This document shows positions 23,134 through 35,145 of a stretch of 64,000 bases of DNA, one piece after another (position 1 is the stretch's first letter; each line of letters opens with the position of its first letter). Origin of the DNA: Deinococcus aquaedulcis (lineage in GTDB: Bacteria; Deinococcota; Deinococci; Deinococcales; Deinococcaceae); the NCBI RefSeq assembly GCF_019693445.1, contig NZ_JAHRBL010000017.1, forward strand, positions 1-64,000, in the 5' to 3' direction. The position numbers and the translations under genes are program-made. The notes under the pieces are model-generated. The model did not search any database, was not told where the DNA came from, and saw nothing but the letters and a program-made list of their open reading frames with translations.

Positions 23134-24005
23134 CCCGCAAAGCCCGGCCGGTCATCGGCGCGCGCCTCAGTGGTCTGGTGGCGGGGGTGGACGCCCTGGC
23201 CCAGCCAGCCGCCACCACACTGGCGGTGGGGCAGCTGCGCCCCGGGACCTTTCAGCCCCGGCTGCATTTCAGCGAACAGAGCCTCGCTGACCTGACCGCC
23301 AGCATTCAGGAGCAGGGGGTGCTGCAGCCGCTGCTGGTGCGTCCGGTGGGCGGCGGCTATGAAATTGTGGCTGGGGAACGCCGCTGGCGCGCGGCGCAGC
23401 AGGCGGGCCTGGGCGAGGTGCCAGTGCTGATTCGCACGCTGGATGACCGGGAAGCCCGGCTGGCGGCGGCGGTGGAGAACCTGCAGCGCGAGGACCTGAA
23501 CGTGATGGAAGAGGTGCGCGCCAAACTGCAGGTGGCCGCCGTGACCCTGGGCGTGACCGAGGACGCCGCCGTGGCCCGCATGTTCGCCCTGGACCGTGCC
23601 CCCGATGCCGAGCCGGAACTGGTCTCTGCTCTGGACACGGCCTTCAGCGCCCTGGGCCGCGAATCCTGGCGCAGTTTTATTCGCAACCGCGCCGCGCTGC
23701 TGAACCTGCCCGAAGATGTGCAGGCGGCGGTGCGGGCGGGGCTGGACTACCGCAAGGCGCTGGTGATCGGCCGCGCTGAAGTGAACGAGCGGCCTGGGCT
23801 GATTCGGGAAGCGCTGGCGGGCGCCACCGTGGCCCAGTTGCGTGACCGGGTGCGCGGCCAGAGCCCGCAGGCGGCGCCGGACCTATCGCAGGCGGTGGCC
23901 CGGCAACTCCGCGACCGCCGTGCCCTGGCCCGGCTGGACGACCGACGCCGCGCCAAGGTGCAGAAACTGCTGCAACAGCTGCAGGAACTGTTGGCGCTGG
24001 AATAG
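23130..24005 (+). CDS. parB: Centromere-binding partition protein ParB
   Basis: The 291-residue ParB/Spo0J-family protein has an N-terminal CTP-binding core: [19 protein letters not shown], then [10 protein letters not shown] (the GERRxRA nucleotide motif) and [11 protein letters not shown] helix-turn-helix region occupies the middle and a short coiled-coil dimerisation helix ([11 protein letters not shown]) ends the protein. The gene is coupled to parA by an ATGA overlap and is followed by a terminator. The middle DNA-binding domain is less canonical than in chromosomal ParB, so the cognate site may differ from standard parS. Confidence 0.93.
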   Translation: MTRKARPVIGARLSGLVAGVDALAQPAATTLAVGQLRPGTFQPRLHFSEQSLADLTASIQEQGVLQPLLVRPVGGGYEIVAGERRWRAAQQAGLGEVPVLIRTLDDREARLAAAVENLQREDLNVMEEVRAKLQVAAVTLGVTEDAAVARMFALDRAPDAEPELVSALDTAFSALGRESWRSFIRNRAALLNLPEDVQAAVRAGLDYRKALVIGRAEVNERPGLIREALAGATVAQLRDRVRGQSPQAAPDLSQAVARQLRDRRALARLDDRRRAKVQKLLQQLQELLALE

Positions 24006-24016
24006 GCCACAGGTGT

Positions 24017-24066
24017 TGGGGGCTGACTGATTGGAGCAACTCCATCGGCCAGCCCCCAGATTGTTG
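24017..24066. terminator. Terminator between parB and the converging permease gene
   Basis: TGGGGGCTG (24017-24025) pairs with CAGCCCCCA (24050-24058), with a nested stem TGGAG-CAA-CTCCA (24032-24044), followed by GATTGTTGT. It can serve parB and possibly the transporter operon on the other strand. Confidence 0.75.
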
Positions 24067-24078
24067 TGCCCCTCTCCC

Positions 24079-25200
24079 CTACCGGCTCTGCGTATCGGCC
24101 GCGTCGCGCAGGGCGTCGCCCAGGAAGTTGAAGGCCAGCACCGACACCACGATCAGCGCCCCGGGCAGCAGCAGCCACGGGTAAAGATTCAGCGTCTCGA
24201 AATTCTGCGCGTCCTTGAGCAGCAGGCCCCAGCTGGTCATGGGCTCCTTGATGCCCAGGCCCAGAAAGCTCAGGGCGCTCTCGCCCAGGATGTAGCCAGG
24301 CAGGGCCAGGGTGGCGGTCACGATCAGAAAAGACGACAGGTTCGGCATGATGTGCCGCAGGATCACCCGCAGGTCGCTGCCGCCCAGGGCGCGGGCCGCC
24401 TGCACGTAATCCACGCCGCGCGCGCCCATCACCTGCCCGCGCACCACCCGCGCCAGCCCCGCCCAGCCGATCAGGGCCAGCACCGCCACAATGCCCAGGT
24501 ACACCCAGGTGGACGGCCATTTGGCGGGAATCACGGTGGAGAGGGCCAGCAGGATGGGCAGGCGGGGGAACGAGAGCAGCACCTCCACCAGCCGCTGAAT
24601 GACGTTGTCCACCCAGCCGCCAAAGTAGCCGCTGACGCCGCCCAGCACGATCCCAATGGCAAACGAGATCAGAATGCCCACCAGCCCCACGGTCAGCGAC
24701 ACCTGCGAGCCCACCAGCATGCGCGACAGCAGGTCGCGGCCGAATTTGTCGGTGCCCAGCAGGAAAATGGTGCCGCCCTGCACCCCGAACAGGTGCCACT
24801 GGCTGCGAAATACGCCCAGGAAGGTGTACCCAAATTCTGCCGGGTCCTCTCCACGCACGAAGAACAGAATGGGCAACGGGCGGCTGCGGTCCTCGCTGAA
24901 GGTGCTGGCGAAGGTGACGGGATCGCGGGCCTTTTTAAAGCCGTAGACAAAGGGGCGCATGAGCTGGCCGTTATGGACCACATGCACCGCCTGGGGCCGC
25001 TGGTACGGCGCTTCCTCGTGCTGCGCGGTGATGGAATACGGCGCCAGAAAGCCAGCCAGCAGCGCCACCAGATATAGCGCCCCCAGCACCCAGGCGCTGA
25101 GGACCCCGGCGCGGTTGCGGCGAAAGCGGCGCAGGGCCAGCGCCAGGGGGCTCTGGCGGCGGGCGCCCGTGGCCGGCGCCGGGACAGGGACTGCCGTCAT
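24079..25200 (-). CDS. Peptide ABC transporter permease, DppC type
   Basis: The 373-residue inner-membrane permease has an N-terminal membrane anchor (~29-50) and a ~90-residue insert before the core. The core carries GTDKFGRDLLSRMLVGSQVSLTVG, LGGVSGYFGG and the EAA-like loop YVQAARALGGSDLRVILRHIMPN. It pairs with the DppB-type permease upstream, whose TGA overlaps this ATG by one base (TGATG). No ATPase gene is present here, so the complex presumably uses ATPases encoded elsewhere. The insert between residues ~60 and 125 is longer than in typical DppC. Confidence 0.9.
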   Translation of the reverse strand: MTAVPVPAPATGARRQSPLALALRRFRRNRAGVLSAWVLGALYLVALLAGFLAPYSITAQHEEAPYQRPQAVHVVHNGQLMRPFVYGFKKARDPVTFASTFSEDRSRPLPILFFVRGEDPAEFGYTFLGVFRSQWHLFGVQGGTIFLLGTDKFGRDLLSRMLVGSQVSLTVGLVGILISFAIGIVLGGVSGYFGGWVDNVIQRLVEVLLSFPRLPILLALSTVIPAKWPSTWVYLGIVAVLALIGWAGLARVVRGQVMGARGVDYVQAARALGGSDLRVILRHIMPNLSSFLIVTATLALPGYILGESALSFLGLGIKEPMTSWGLLLKDAQNFETLNLYPWLLLPGALIVVSVLAFNFLGDALRDAADTQSR

Positions 25201-26171
25201 CAGTCGAACCTCACGCGGGGGTCGGCCCAGGCCAGGGCCAGATCGGCCAGCAGGTTGCCCAGCAGCAGCAGCAGGGCGCTGAACATCAGCAGGGTCATGG
25301 CCACGAACTGGTCCTTGTTCAGCAGGGCGTCGTACAGAAAGGGGCCGATGGTGGGCAGGTTCAGCACGATGCTGGCGATGATGGTCCCCGAAATCAGCCC
25401 CGGCAGACTCAGGCCCGCAAGGCTGATGAGCGGATTGACCGCGTTTCTGGCCGCGTGCCCCCACAGCACCCGCCGCGCGGCCAGCCCCTTGGCATGGGCG
25501 GTGCGCACGTAGTCCTGGTGCAGCACGTCCAGCAGGGAGGCGCGCATCTGCCGCATCAGGCCCGCCACGCCCTCCAGGCCAATGGCGATCATCGGAATCC
25601 ACAGATGTGACAGGAGGTCCAGCACCTTGGCCCCGCTCCAGGGCGCGTCAATAAACTGCGGGCTGAACAGGCCGCCCACGTTCGTGCCGCCCAGGTTCAG
25701 CACCAGCGCGATCAGGAGCAACGCCACCAGAAAATCCGGCGTGGCGAGACTGATGTAGCCCAGGAAATTCAGCACCGTGGCCCGCTTGCGGTGGTGGTGA
25801 ATGGCGGTGTAGATCCCCAGCGGCACGGCAATCACCCACGACACCAACAGCGTGAGCACCGCCAGAAAGACGGTCCAGCCCAGCCGTTCCCAGATCAGGC
25901 TGCCCACCGGGCGCCCGTTGGCGAAGGAGTAGCCGAAATCGCCCTCGGTGACAATGCCGCGCACCCAGTTCAGGTACTGCGCCCACAGCGGTTGGTCCAG
26001 GCCCAGCTGGCGCGTCATGGCCTGCAGCGATTCGGGCGTGACGCGCGGGTCTTCGCGGAACTGGTCCAGAAAACTACCGGGCTGCAGCTGAATCACCGCA
26101 AAACACACCACGCTGATCAGCAGCAGCGTGGGCACCATGCCCAGCAGGCGGCGTAGGGCGTAGGTCAGCAC
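25200..26171 (-). CDS. Peptide ABC transporter permease, DppB type
   Basis: The 323-residue permease has the DppB signature MLTYALRRLLGMVPTLLLIS region, the LDQPLWAQYLNW segment, GDFGYSF, and the coupling loop DYVRTAHAKGLAARRVLWGHAARNA. Six hydrophobic segments are evident. It precedes the DppC-type gene with a one-base overlap and follows the binding-protein gene after a 165-nt gap rich in inverted repeats. The substrate class is oligopeptides or muropeptides, by context. Confidence 0.92.
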   Translation of the reverse strand: MLTYALRRLLGMVPTLLLISVVCFAVIQLQPGSFLDQFREDPRVTPESLQAMTRQLGLDQPLWAQYLNWVRGIVTEGDFGYSFANGRPVGSLIWERLGWTVFLAVLTLLVSWVIAVPLGIYTAIHHHRKRATVLNFLGYISLATPDFLVALLLIALVLNLGGTNVGGLFSPQFIDAPWSGAKVLDLLSHLWIPMIAIGLEGVAGLMRQMRASLLDVLHQDYVRTAHAKGLAARRVLWGHAARNAVNPLISLAGLSLPGLISGTIIASIVLNLPTIGPFLYDALLNKDQFVAMTLLMFSALLLLLGNLLADLALAWADPRVRFD

Positions 26172-26336
26172 GGCGGGGAAAGTGGGGAGTGGGGGGTGAG
26201 GAGTGGGAAAAATAGGGGGGGCAGGAGGCGGCGCGCGGGGCGCGGACAGGGCAGGGAAGTCAAGTCAGGCTCCTTGGGTATGAAATGGGGTGGGAAGCAG
26301 AGAGGGGTTCTCCACTTCCCACTCCCCACCCACCAC
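26172..26336 (-). repeat. G-rich/C-rich inverted low-complexity repeat between transporter genes
   Basis: GGGGAGTGGGGGGTGAGGAG near 26185 is nearly complementary to the CCACTTCCCACTCCCCACCC tract near 26309-26328. The transcript can fold into a long imperfect stem of about 25 bp between the binding-protein gene and the permeases. Such structures often lower downstream expression or protect the upstream mRNA end. Confidence 0.55.
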
Positions 26337-28100
<1,764 letters not shown>

Positions 28101-28200
28101 GGCAAACCTCCGAAGCACTTGAACGGCAGCAGGGCAAGCGGCGGCAAAGGCGCGCCGCCCACCTACTTGTCAGACACCCCAGCCTAAGACCAATCGCAGT

Positions 28201-28251
28201 CCACTTGCAACCTCTGGGCAAAGTGGTTCAGGAGTGGTACGGTCTGGGGCG
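28201..28251 (+). promoter_or_regulatory. Imperfect palindrome and leaderless -10 at the GntR gene
   Basis: CCACTTGC (28201-28208) and GCAAAGTGG (28218-28226) form an imperfect inverted repeat between the divergent transporter and GntR genes, a candidate GntR operator. TACGGT (28238-28243) ends 8 nt before ATG 28252, predicting a leaderless message. Confidence 0.5.
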
Positions 28252-29013
28252 ATGCTCCTGTCCTCCCTGTCCCTGGATTCAGCGAGCGCCACCCCGGTCT
28301 ATGTCCAGGTGGCGCAGGGGCTTGCGCAGCGCATCGAAAGCGGGCAGCTGCGCGCTGGCAGCGCCCTGCCCGCCGAACGGGAACTGGCCGCTGCGCTGGG
28401 GGTGTCGCGGGTCACGGTCCGTCAGGCCCTGGCGCTGCTCTCGCAGCAGGGCCTGCTGACCCGGCGCCACGGGAGCGGCACCTTTGTCACGCCGCCGCCC
28501 CGGCCGGGCGAGCTCCCCAGCCGCACCCTGGGGCTGCTGTCCTCCTTTTCCGAGGACGTGCGCTCGCGTGGGCAGGTGCCCGGAGCACGGGTGCTGGGCT
28601 TCGAGCGCACGCGGCCCAGCGCCCAGGAAGCCATGAGCCTCGCCCTGTCGCCGGGCGAACTGGTCTACCGCCTGCGTCGGCTGCGCACCGCTGACGGCGA
28701 GCCCCTGGCAATTGAAGACTCCACCCTGCCGGCCGCCCTGGTGGGCGAGCTGCGCCCCGAAGAGGTGCAGGACGCCAGCCTGTACGCGCTGCTCTCGGCG
28801 CGGGCGCTAAGTCCGGCGCGCGCCATTCGCCACCTGCGGGCGGTGAACGCCGACCTCACCCTGGCGCCGCTGCTGGGGGTGCCGGTGGGCGCCGCCCTGC
28901 TCGCCACCGACCGGGTGTCGTGGCTCTCCGGTGGGCGGCCTATCGAGTACGCCCGCGCCCATTACCGGGGGGACCGCTACGACTTCGTGATGGAGTTGCA
29001 GGGCGGGGCATGA
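28252..29013 (+). CDS. GntR/HutC-family transcriptional regulator
   Basis: The 253-residue regulator has an N-terminal winged helix ([20 protein letters not shown], then [22 protein letters not shown] and [13 protein letters not shown]). A UTRA effector domain of the HutC subgroup follows (~90-245, with [24 protein letters not shown]). HutC members such as NagR bind amino-sugar phosphates. With murQ and anmK downstream, MurNAc-6-phosphate or GlcNAc-6-phosphate is a reasonable effector, by inference. The start is leaderless, and the binding-protein gene diverges 151 nt away. Confidence 0.9.
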   Translation: MLLSSLSLDSASATPVYVQVAQGLAQRIESGQLRAGSALPAERELAAALGVSRVTVRQALALLSQQGLLTRRHGSGTFVTPPPRPGELPSRTLGLLSSFSEDVRSRGQVPGARVLGFERTRPSAQEAMSLALSPGELVYRLRRLRTADGEPLAIEDSTLPAALVGELRPEEVQDASLYALLSARALSPARAIRHLRAVNADLTLAPLLGVPVGAALLATDRVSWLSGGRPIEYARAHYRGDRYDFVMELQGGA

Positions 29014-29071
29014 GCAGGCTCCAGGTGCAGGGAACGGGCGCTGGGCCCTTGTCCGGGTTCAGGGGCACGGC

Positions 29072-30270
29072 ATGACCTCCCGCCCTGCCCGCGTGCTGGG
29101 CTTAATGAGCGGCACCAGCGCCGACGGCATTGACGCGGCGCTCCTGGAACTGCCGGGCTGGCCCGCGCTGGGGGCGGGCGGGGCAGCGGCATGGCGCGGG
29201 TGGCCGCCGCTAACAGGCCCAGTGCCGCGCGGCCGGGTGCTGGCCCATACCTTCACGCCCTATCCGGCCGAGTTGCGCGCCGCTGTGCTGCGCGCCGCGC
29301 GCAACGAGGGCACCCCCGCCGAACTGACCCAGCTGCATTGGGCGCTGGGCGAGGCGCTGGCCCAGGCCGCTGCCCCGCTGGCCCCGGACGCCGACCTGAT
29401 TGCCAGCCACGGCCAGACGGTGCAGCACCACCCCCGGCCCGATCCCGCTCGCGGCTGGGCGCGGCCCGCCACCCTGCAACTGGGTGAAGCGGCGGTGATT
29501 GCCGCCCGCACCGGCCGGCCCGTGGTGGCCGATTTCCGCCCCGCCGATCTGGCCGCCGGGGGCGTGGGGGCGCCGCTGGTTCCCCTGGCCGACTGGGCGC
29601 TGTTCGCTCAGAGCGGGGTGTGCCGGGCGCTGCACAACCTGGGCGGCATCAGCAACCTCACGTACCTGCCCGGGGTGGACCCGGCGGGGGTGCTGGCCTT
29701 TGACACCGGGCCGGCCAACTGCCTGCTGGATGAGGTGGCGGGCCGGGCCGGGCTTACGCACGACGAGGGCGGCGCACTGGCCCGCGCGGGCGCGGTGCAT
29801 GGGCCCACCCTGGCCGCGTGGCTGGCCCACCCCGAGCTGAACATGCCGCCGCCCAAGGCCACCGGGCGCGAGGTCTGGACCCTGGCGCGGCTCCCGCAGC
29901 CTGCCGACCTGAGCCTGCCCGATCTGGCGGCCACCGCCACCGCGTTCACCGCGCGCACGGTGGCCCAGGCCTACCGCCGCTGGGTGCTGCCCCGGGGCCT
30001 GGACGAGGTGGTGGCCCTGGGCGGCGGCGCGCGCAACCCCGTCCTGATGGCCGCCCTGCGCGCCGAGCTGCCGGTGCCCCTGCGCACCGCCGCCGAACTG
30101 GGCTGGACCGAACACGGCTTCACCGACGCCTCCCGTGAAGCGGCGGCCTTTGCCTTCCTGGGCTATGCCCGCGCGCAGGGCTGGCCGGGCACGCTGCCGC
30201 ACACCACCGGCGCGGCCCACGCCGTGGCCGCCGGCAAATGGATTCCCGCCTCGCCCACCGGAGCCTCCCC

Positions 30271-30274
<4 letters not shown>
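29072..30274 (+). CDS. anmK: Anhydro-N-acetylmuramic acid kinase
   Basis: The 400-residue kinase opens 1,6-anhydro-MurNAc and phosphorylates it to MurNAc-6-phosphate in peptidoglycan recycling. The N-terminal [17 protein letters not shown] is the family signature. [23 protein letters not shown] and [13 protein letters not shown] complete the hexokinase/actin-like ATP-binding fold. It is slightly longer than the usual ~370 residues because of an insert near 30-50. It overlaps murQ by 4 bases (ATGA at 30271), so product and next enzyme are translationally coupled. Confidence 0.95.
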
Positions 30275-31188
<914 letters not shown>

Positions 31189-32199
31189 ATGGAGCCTCTG
31201 ATTCCGGCACGCACCCACGCTCTGCTGGCGGCGGCGGTGCAGGCGCCCGGGGGCCCGTCGGGCGCGGCGCTGGGCGTGGTGGACCGGGCCGGGCAGCGCC
31301 AGACAGCCGTACTGGGGCTGGCCCAGCGTGAGCCGCAGCCCGAGCCCCTGCCGGACGACAGCTGGTGGGACCTTGCCAGCCTGACCAAGCCGCTGCTGAC
31401 CGCCCGTGAGGTGCTGCGCGCCGCCGAAGAGGGTCTGCTGGACCTAGACGACCCCCTGGGCCGTCACCTGCCGGACCTCGCCTGGATGCAGGACACGCCG
31501 CTGCGCACCCGCACGCTGCGCCAGCTGCTGACGCATACGGCGGGCCTGGGCCCCTGGGCCAAGCTGTACACCTGGGGCGACGCGGCGACCATCCGCGCCC
31601 GCTTTCTGCAGGAGCCCTGGCCGGTGGGCGAGGCGGGGCCCGTGCTGTACTCGGACCTGGGCTACGTGCTGCTGGGCCGCGTGCTGGAGCGGCTGCGGGG
31701 CCATCCCCTGCGCGAGTTTGTGCTGGACCCTGGCCTTGCCTTCACGCCGGACCCCGCCCGCACCGTGGCCACCGAGCAGTGCCTGTGGCGAGAGCGGCTG
31801 CTGCGCGGCGAAACCCACGACGAGAACGCGGCGGCCCTGGGCGGCGTGGCCGGGCACGCGGGGCTGTTCGGCACGCTGGGTGGCGTGCTGGGGCAGGCCG
31901 AAGGGCTGCTGCGCGGCGGCTGGCTGGGCCGCGCGGCGCAGGCCCTGGCCCTGCAGCCCCAGGTCCCCGAGCGCACCCTGGCCTTTGTGCACGCCTGCCC
32001 CGGCTGGAGCGGTGGCAGCCTATGCAGCCCGCAGGCGGTGGGCCACACTGGCTTTACCGGCACTGGGCTGTGGGTGGACCCCGGCCACGGCCTCGCCTGG
32101 GTGCTGCTCACCAACCGTGTGCACCCCACACGCCACAGCGGCTTCGATATTCAGGGGCTGCGGCGGGCGGTGGGGAACACGTTGTTGTCGGGGCGGTAG
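31189..32199 (+). CDS. Serine beta-lactamase-like hydrolase (class C/PBP4* family)
   Basis: The 336-residue penicillin-binding-fold protein has the SxxK nucleophile motif SLTK (residues ~65-68), YSDLGY in place of YxN, and HTGFTG as the KTG-like box. No signal peptide is visible, so it should be cytoplasmic. It starts one base after the murQ stop, completing an anmK-murQ-hydrolase operon. In that setting it may trim recycled muropeptides or act as an esterase or amidase. True beta-lactamase activity is not implied. Confidence 0.85.
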   Translation: MEPLIPARTHALLAAAVQAPGGPSGAALGVVDRAGQRQTAVLGLAQREPQPEPLPDDSWWDLASLTKPLLTAREVLRAAEEGLLDLDDPLGRHLPDLAWMQDTPLRTRTLRQLLTHTAGLGPWAKLYTWGDAATIRARFLQEPWPVGEAGPVLYSDLGYVLLGRVLERLRGHPLREFVLDPGLAFTPDPARTVATEQCLWRERLLRGETHDENAAALGGVAGHAGLFGTLGGVLGQAEGLLRGGWLGRAAQALALQPQVPERTLAFVHACPGWSGGSLCSPQAVGHTGFTGTGLWVDPGHGLAWVLLTNRVHPTRHSGFDIQGLRRAVGNTLLSGR

Positions 32200-32298
32200 G
32201 GTTTGGGGAAGGCATCAGGGAAGGGGCGAGAGATCAAGGGATCCAGAAGTTGAGTGGGCCCTTTCTCGACTTCTCAGCGCCTCCACTCCCCTCCCGGT

Positions 32299-32649
32299 CT
32301 AACTTCCCCGGTACGTGCTGTAGGCCCACGGCGACACCAGCAGCGGCACGTGGTAGTGCGCGCCCGCGTCGGCCACGGTAAAGCGCAGCGTCACCACGTC
32401 CAGAAAAGGCGGCGCGTCCCCCGTCAGGTCGGCGAAATAGGGGGCCACGGTGAAGACCAGTTCGTAGGTGCCGACCTTCAAGGCGCCGCGCGCGATCAGG
32501 GGCTCGTCGGTGCGGCCATCGGCGTTGGTCACGGCCTCGCGCAGCAATTCATGGTCCTGGCCTACGCGAAACAGCTGCACCCCAATGCCCGCTGCCGGGC
32601 GGCCCCGGGCGGTGTCCAGCACGTGGGTGCTGAGCCCAGCGCCGCTCAC
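32299..32649 (-). CDS. uraH: 5-hydroxyisourate hydrolase (transthyretin-like)
   Basis: The 116-residue protein has the HIUase pattern: LSTHVLDTARGRPAAG near the N-terminus with the catalytic His, and the C-terminal tetrapeptide YRGS that distinguishes it from hormone-binding transthyretin. It converts 5-hydroxyisourate, the product of uricase, to OHCU. Its ATG overlaps the uricase stop by 4 bases, so the pathway enzymes are made together. There is no signal peptide; it is cytoplasmic. Confidence 0.95.
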   Translation of the reverse strand: MSGAGLSTHVLDTARGRPAAGIGVQLFRVGQDHELLREAVTNADGRTDEPLIARGALKVGTYELVFTVAPYFADLTGDAPPFLDVVTLRFTVADAGAHYHVPLLVSPWAYSTYRGS

Positions 32650-34034
32650 GCGCGCTCCACCCAGCCCTCAATCACGCCGTAGGGCTCGGCGTCGGCGTGA
32701 AAGACGGTGCCGGGGTTGTCCAGGCCGTAGCGTTCCAGCGGATACAGGATGTGGTGGCGGTTGGGAAAGGAAAAGTGGATGCGCTCAATCTCGGGGCAGC
32801 GGGTCAGCACTGCCTCGCCAATCCGGTACAGGGTGTGCTGCATGCTGGGCGAGTAGTGGTCGGGAAAGGTGTCCAGCAGCGCCGTGTACACGGCCGCCCA
32901 CACGGCGTCGTAGTCGCAGTCGGCCACGGCGTAGGTCCAGCGGGCGCTCACCACTGTGGCCAGAATGCGGTCGTCGGTATTGGGCAGCGTGGTGTAGGCG
33001 TCGCGGTGAAAGCCGGCCCAGCCGCTCTGGGTGGTTTTCAGGATGTACAGCTCTTCCAGGCCGCTTTCCACCGTGAAGGTCTGCCCGTCGCCCCAGACCG
33101 TGGCCGTGTGCTTGGGCATCTGGCGCACGAAGGCGTGGTCATGGGGCTGCCCGCCGCTGACCATGCGCGCCCAGGTGAGCTGGGTAAAGGTCACGCGCGC
33201 GCCCTGCACCCGGGGCCCCTGGGTCACAAAATGTGTGATCAGATGCTTGCCAAAGGCCTCAATGCTGCCCGTCAGGCCGTCGCGTGCCAAGGCGTAAACG
33301 GTATTGCGCATGGTGTCGGTGGCGACCAGCCCGGTGTTGTCGCCATCGGTGTGGGCGGCGTCAAAGTCGCCCTTGACTGCCACACGCACCTGCATATCCT
33401 TGATGTCGTGGCGCGGCCCGTCCCGGAACACCTTGAACAGCCGCACGTCGGCCTTGCCGTAGTTGTTCTCGCCCAGTTTTACTTTCACCATGCCGGGTTC
33501 CTCCTGTGAGGTCAGGGAAAGCGCGCCTGTGGGCTGAATCAAGTCCAGCACCCGCAGGCGAGCAATGCGGCCAATCTCGTGCAGGGCCGCCGCCCGTTCC
33601 TGTTCGGGGGTGTGGGTCAGGCGGCGCCGGGCCCCCTCGAAAATGCTGGCCTTGGTGTGTTCGCGCACGCATACCACGTAGGGCATGGCAAAGCGCGCGT
33701 GGTACGCGCTGTTCAGGGACTGGAACTCGGCGTATTCGTCCGGGCTCAGGCGGTCCAGGCCGGCACTCGCCTGCTCGCGGGTGCTTTCGGGGGTCAGTTC
33801 GCCGGCCAGCACGGCCTTGCCCGCCAGATCGGGGTGCGCGCGGATCAGGGCCAGTTGGTCCTCTGGAGAACCGGCCTGGGCCGCCTGGGCAAAGGCCTGA
33901 GCCACGGCTTCGGCACTGCGGTAGGGGCGCCTCGCCGCCACCCGCGCGGCGTAGTGCGGCGAGTGTTCCAGCACGCCTGCAAAGTGGGCGGCGAAGTCTT
34001 CTGTGCTCAGGGCATTCAGAAGTGTCAGGGGCAA
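32646..34034 (-). CDS. pucL: Bifunctional OHCU decarboxylase-urate oxidase fusion
   Basis: The 462-residue protein joins two urate-pathway enzymes. Residues ~1-168 are OHCU decarboxylase, with ALIRAHPDLAGK (catalytic H67) and LNSAYHARFAMPYVV. Residues ~182-462 are uricase, with KLGENNYGKADVRL (K194), VATDTMRNTVYAL (T241), and the C-terminal SFPNRHHILYPL. The fused order is the same as in Bacillus PucL. Uricase oxidises urate, HIU hydrolase acts next, and the decarboxylase gives S-allantoin. No allantoinase gene is in the window. Confidence 0.94.
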   Translation of the reverse strand: MPLTLLNALSTEDFAAHFAGVLEHSPHYAARVAARRPYRSAEAVAQAFAQAAQAGSPEDQLALIRAHPDLAGKAVLAGELTPESTREQASAGLDRLSPDEYAEFQSLNSAYHARFAMPYVVCVREHTKASIFEGARRRLTHTPEQERAAALHEIGRIARLRVLDLIQPTGALSLTSQEEPGMVKVKLGENNYGKADVRLFKVFRDGPRHDIKDMQVRVAVKGDFDAAHTDGDNTGLVATDTMRNTVYALARDGLTGSIEAFGKHLITHFVTQGPRVQGARVTFTQLTWARMVSGGQPHDHAFVRQMPKHTATVWGDGQTFTVESGLEELYILKTTQSGWAGFHRDAYTTLPNTDDRILATVVSARWTYAVADCDYDAVWAAVYTALLDTFPDHYSPSMQHTLYRIGEAVLTRCPEIERIHFSFPNRHHILYPLERYGLDNPGTVFHADAEPYGVIEGWVERA

Positions 34035-34351
34035 CGCGTGGGGGGCCAGGGCAAACGCTCCAGTCGTCCGCAGGACGGGGGCAGGGAGGGGCGGGAGAAA
34101 CGGGCGCCTGAGGGCACAGCGCGGCGCCCCAGGCAGCGGTCAGTGGTGGCTGGCCCGAGCATAGCGGATGCCCCCGTGACCCGGCCGCCACGGGACGCCT
34201 TGGTGTGCCTCTAGAGGGCCGCAAGCTTGACGCCCACCGTTCGGGGGGCCCCACCGCTGCCCCCAGCCAGTGCGTATAGTGCGGCAATGACTGCTGCCCT
34301 CCCCTGCCCTGGCCCCCGCCGGGCTTGCCCCGTCCCGCGTGCCCGGCAGCG
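34035..34351 (+). other. Intergenic region with promoter and leader ORF of the response regulator
   Basis: The 317 bases lie between the divergent uricase and response-regulator genes. The only elements I can support are TATAGT at 34275-34280 and the 22-codon ORF that starts at 34287. Confidence 0.55.
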
Positions 34352-34355
34352 ATGA
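34287..34355 (+). CDS. Leaderless 22-codon upstream ORF coupled to the response regulator
   Basis: ATG 34287 lies 6 nt after a -10-like TATAGT (34275-34280). The frame has 22 codons (MTAALPCPGPRRACPVPRAR plus QR) and stops at TGA 34353-34355, which overlaps the response-regulator ATG 34352 as ATGA. The regulator has no ribosome site of its own, so this short ORF may be translated first and hand ribosomes on. The peptide is Pro/Arg-rich with two Cys and may have no function of its own. Confidence 0.5.
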   Translation: MTAALPCPGPRRACPVPRARQR

Positions 34356-34783
34356 ACCGTCCTTTTCACGTGCTGCTGGTGGACGACAACCCGGCCGACC
34401 TGCTGCTGGCCCAGGAAGTCTTTGCCGAGCACAGCAGCGAGTTGCAGATGGACACCTGCCGCAGTGGCCCCGAGGCCCTGGCCACCCTGCGGGCGCAGAC
34501 TGACCTGCCTGATGTGGTCATGCTGGACGTGAACATGCCCGGCATGTCGGGCTTTGAGGTTCTGGAAGCCCTGAAAGCCGATGAGCGGCTGCGCTGTATT
34601 CCGGTGGTGATGCTCTCTACCTCGTCGCAGCCCGGCGATATTCAGCGGGCCTACACGCTGCACGCCAGTTCGTACATGGTGAAATCCGGCAGCTTTCAGG
34701 CGTTTCTGGAGCAGGTGGACGCCTTCGTGGGCTTCTGGCGCCAGAGCCGCACCCCCAACTGGCCCAAGCGCCTGAACCGTTAG
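34352..34783 (+). CDS. Single-domain response regulator (Rcp1/BphR-like)
   Basis: The 143-residue stand-alone receiver has no output domain. LLVDDNP at the N-terminus carries the acidic pair, D59 in VVMLDVNMPG is the phosphorylation site, and ML(S)TSS and MVKSGS supply the conserved Ser/Thr and Lys. The sequence style (long alpha-4 insert, QPGDIQRAY) is that of regulators that partner bacteriophytochrome-type kinases. It could receive phosphate from an orphan PAS/GAF kinase such as the one at 1477-7299, but nothing here proves it. Confidence 0.9.
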   Translation: MNRPFHVLLVDDNPADLLLAQEVFAEHSSELQMDTCRSGPEALATLRAQTDLPDVVMLDVNMPGMSGFEVLEALKADERLRCIPVVMLSTSSQPGDIQRAYTLHASSYMVKSGSFQAFLEQVDAFVGFWRQSRTPNWPKRLNR

Positions 34784-34795
34784 GCCGGCCCGGCG

Positions 34796-34999
34796 TTAGC
34801 TGAGTTCCACCGCCAAGACCTGGTCGGAAGGCGTCCTGGGCGTCAGCGTTACGGGGCGGCCCTGCACCTTCAGGCAGGTTTTGCCGCCCAGGGTCCGTAC
34901 GGTGAGGGCCACCGCCCGTCCTGGGGGCAGGCAGCGCTCGTCGCTGCTCAGCACCTCTCCGGTGAGCGCGGCGGCAGAATCACGGCGAATAGCGATCAT
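34796..34999 (-). CDS. Small hypothetical protein
   Basis: A 67-residue product with no family I recognise. It is beta-rich by eye (AVALTVRTLGGKTCLKVQG, PVTLTP) and has two cysteines. The start is well supported: GGAGGTGACCC directly precedes the ATG at 34999. Codon use is typical of the replicon. It converges on the response-regulator gene with a 12-nt gap. It could be a small binding domain; no function is assigned. Confidence 0.65.
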   Translation of the reverse strand: MIAIRRDSAAALTGEVLSSDERCLPPGRAVALTVRTLGGKTCLKVQGRPVTLTPRTPSDQVLAVELS

Positions 35000-35145
35000 G
35001 GGTCACCTCCGACTTGGGGGAGTTCGGGCGGGTGCTCTGGCTCTCCAGCCCCGCTGAGTCCACGGTGCATCGCCCGCGTGACAGCGCCATGCCCGCGCCA
35101 TGAACAGGGCCCAGAGACCGCGCTCATGGGCAGGTCAGCTGGGCC

